Origin: JBBDYH01 sp040901795
GTDB taxonomy: Bacteria; Planctomycetota; Planctomycetia; Pirellulales; JALHPA01
Reading direction: 5' to 3'
DNA: 21,543 bases
NCBI GenBank assembly: GCA_040901795.1
Contig: JBBDYH010000097.1
Span: forward strand, 1-21,543
Positions within the stretch are counted from its first letter, which is position 1; each line of letters begins with the position of its first letter. Of this stretch, positions 20,864 to 21,543 are shown piece after piece. A program made the position numbers and the translations under genes. The notes under the pieces were generated by a model. That model was not told where the DNA came from, made no database searches, and saw only the letters and a program-made list of their open reading frames with translations.

Positions 20864-21543
20864 GGTATTTCTCCCGCTGGTTTTGTTCGACGGCCGGATT
20901 CGAGCATGATACAGGATGGGAGGGTGGGAGTCAGGCGGTGGAGTGGCTGGCGGCAGGGAGGGTTTAAGGTTCAAAGTTCAAAATTTAAGATTCAAAGTTC
21001 GTTGGCTGGCTCGTGGGCTGGTGACATTGTGGCTGGTGAACCTGTAGCTGGTGACCTGGGGCTAGAACCTTTGTTGCCGGTAGGAGAATTCTTGCCGAAC
21101 ATTGGGGGTTGAGCGGAAACAATTGTCGGCGAGGCGTTGGCTGAACAGGCCGCAAACCAGGAACCGAAAGGGAGTTGCGTCATCGTGTGCCGATGGCGAG
21201 GCGAAGGGTTTTTGCAATTTCGCGCGTCAGGTTTTGCGCGATGTGTTGCAGGTGCGCGGGCGTTTTCACCGCGGCGCCGGCGGCTTTTCGATTTCGGAGC
21301 GTATGCAGCAGCATGAATCGGGAACGGGGAATGCGGAGCGCGGCGTGAACGGGGCGGCGCGACGATGAACGTTTATTGAAGACTAAAGGCGCGATGACTT
21401 CCTGCATGCTACGGGCGCGAACGGGAGCCGAAGCAAGTACGCCATCAGCGCATGCGAAAGTCTCGACGCGCAACGCTCGCATTCACCCGACTATAATCAG
21501 GCGTACACCATAGCACAACCGGTGGCACAGTTTCAATCGCCTG
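20864..21543. other. 680-bp region with no convincing gene
   Basis: I find no protein of recognisable family here. Short open frames on both strands (for example 21180-21482 minus) have compositions expected from GC-rich noncoding DNA. The left part holds simple repeats: TTCAAAGTTCAAAATTTAAG-like stretches at about 20969-21000, and the 15-bp tandem repeat below. CTATAAT at 21491-21497 could be a -10 element for a gene beyond the window, but no -35 element is clear. Confidence 0.6.
21016..21060 (+). repeat. Three 15-bp tandem repeats (GGCTGGTGA core)
   Basis: GGCTGGTGA begins at 21016 and 21031, and AGCTGGTGA at 21046, exactly 15 bases apart with variable six-base spacers. The array is short and degenerate. 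No function is evident. Confidence 0.65.

Noticed and set aside
21016..21060. Possible CRISPR-like array
   Set aside because: Only three 9-bp cores with six-base spacers; much too short for repeats and spacers, and no cas genes are present.
21180..21482. 100-aa open frame on the - strand
   Set aside because: No ribosome site, no family resemblance and a composition like noncoding GC-rich DNA; kept only as part of the unassigned region.

Overview
The window looks like a chromosomal stretch of a planctomycete, probably Pirellulales-like. This is inferred from gene content, not from a search. The clues are two PEP-CTERM proteins, a twin-arginine-exported Gfo/Idh/MocA oxidoreductase, a ThuA-like protein, an exported endonuclease/exonuclease/phosphatase protein, a Tm-1-type protein pair, tiny single-helix proteins beginning MRFTLRSLF, and GC-rich mixed-strand gene order with many small palindromes.

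Positions 1-2796: the window opens inside a tRNA-Ala(CGC) gene. A 42-bp stretch running from its anticodon loop to its 3' end (9-50) is repeated exactly at 2755-2796. Between the copies lie one tyrosine integrase and one secreted HAF-repeat PEP-CTERM protein. This reads as a complete, very small integrative element (about 2.75 kb) that entered at the tRNA anticodon loop. The right copy is followed by TTTTT, as expected of the original end of the tRNA gene.

Positions 2797-7755: a four-gene minus-strand operon (DoxX-like membrane protein, GH15 glycoside hydrolase, a four-helix membrane protein, a membrane-anchored SDR) is divergent from a SufR-like cysteine-rich HTH regulator. The shared intergenic region has a sigma70-like promoter overlapped by an inverted repeat, so local control is likely. 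A 15-nt match to the tRNA attachment core lies just after the regulator, followed by a strong terminator.

Positions 7755-13631: an exported Cu/Zn superoxide dismutase without the usual disulfide cysteines, a secreted ThuA-like protein, and a Tm-1-like pair (UPF0261 and a PEP-hydrolase-type TIM barrel). The pair matches the two domains of plant Tm-1 and is separated by a frameshifted antisense PEP-CTERM gene that contains a perfect 31-nt palindrome. A secreted endonuclease/exonuclease/phosphatase protein and a ParE/RelE-like toxin-antitoxin pair follow.

Positions 13632-21543: xylulokinase, an HtrA/DegP protease with two PDZ domains, and RNase III with a structured leader. Then come two small planctomycete-type genes, an exported intradiol dioxygenase, a ten-N assembly gap inside a palindrome cluster, and an exported Gfo/Idh/MocA oxidoreductase. 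The last 680 bp hold only repeats.

The strongest leads are the miniature tRNA-Ala element, the SufR-like regulator with its GH15/DoxX/SDR operon, the split Tm-1 module, the disulfide-free SOD and the RNase III leader. I see no CRISPR array, phage structural genes or clear antiphage system.
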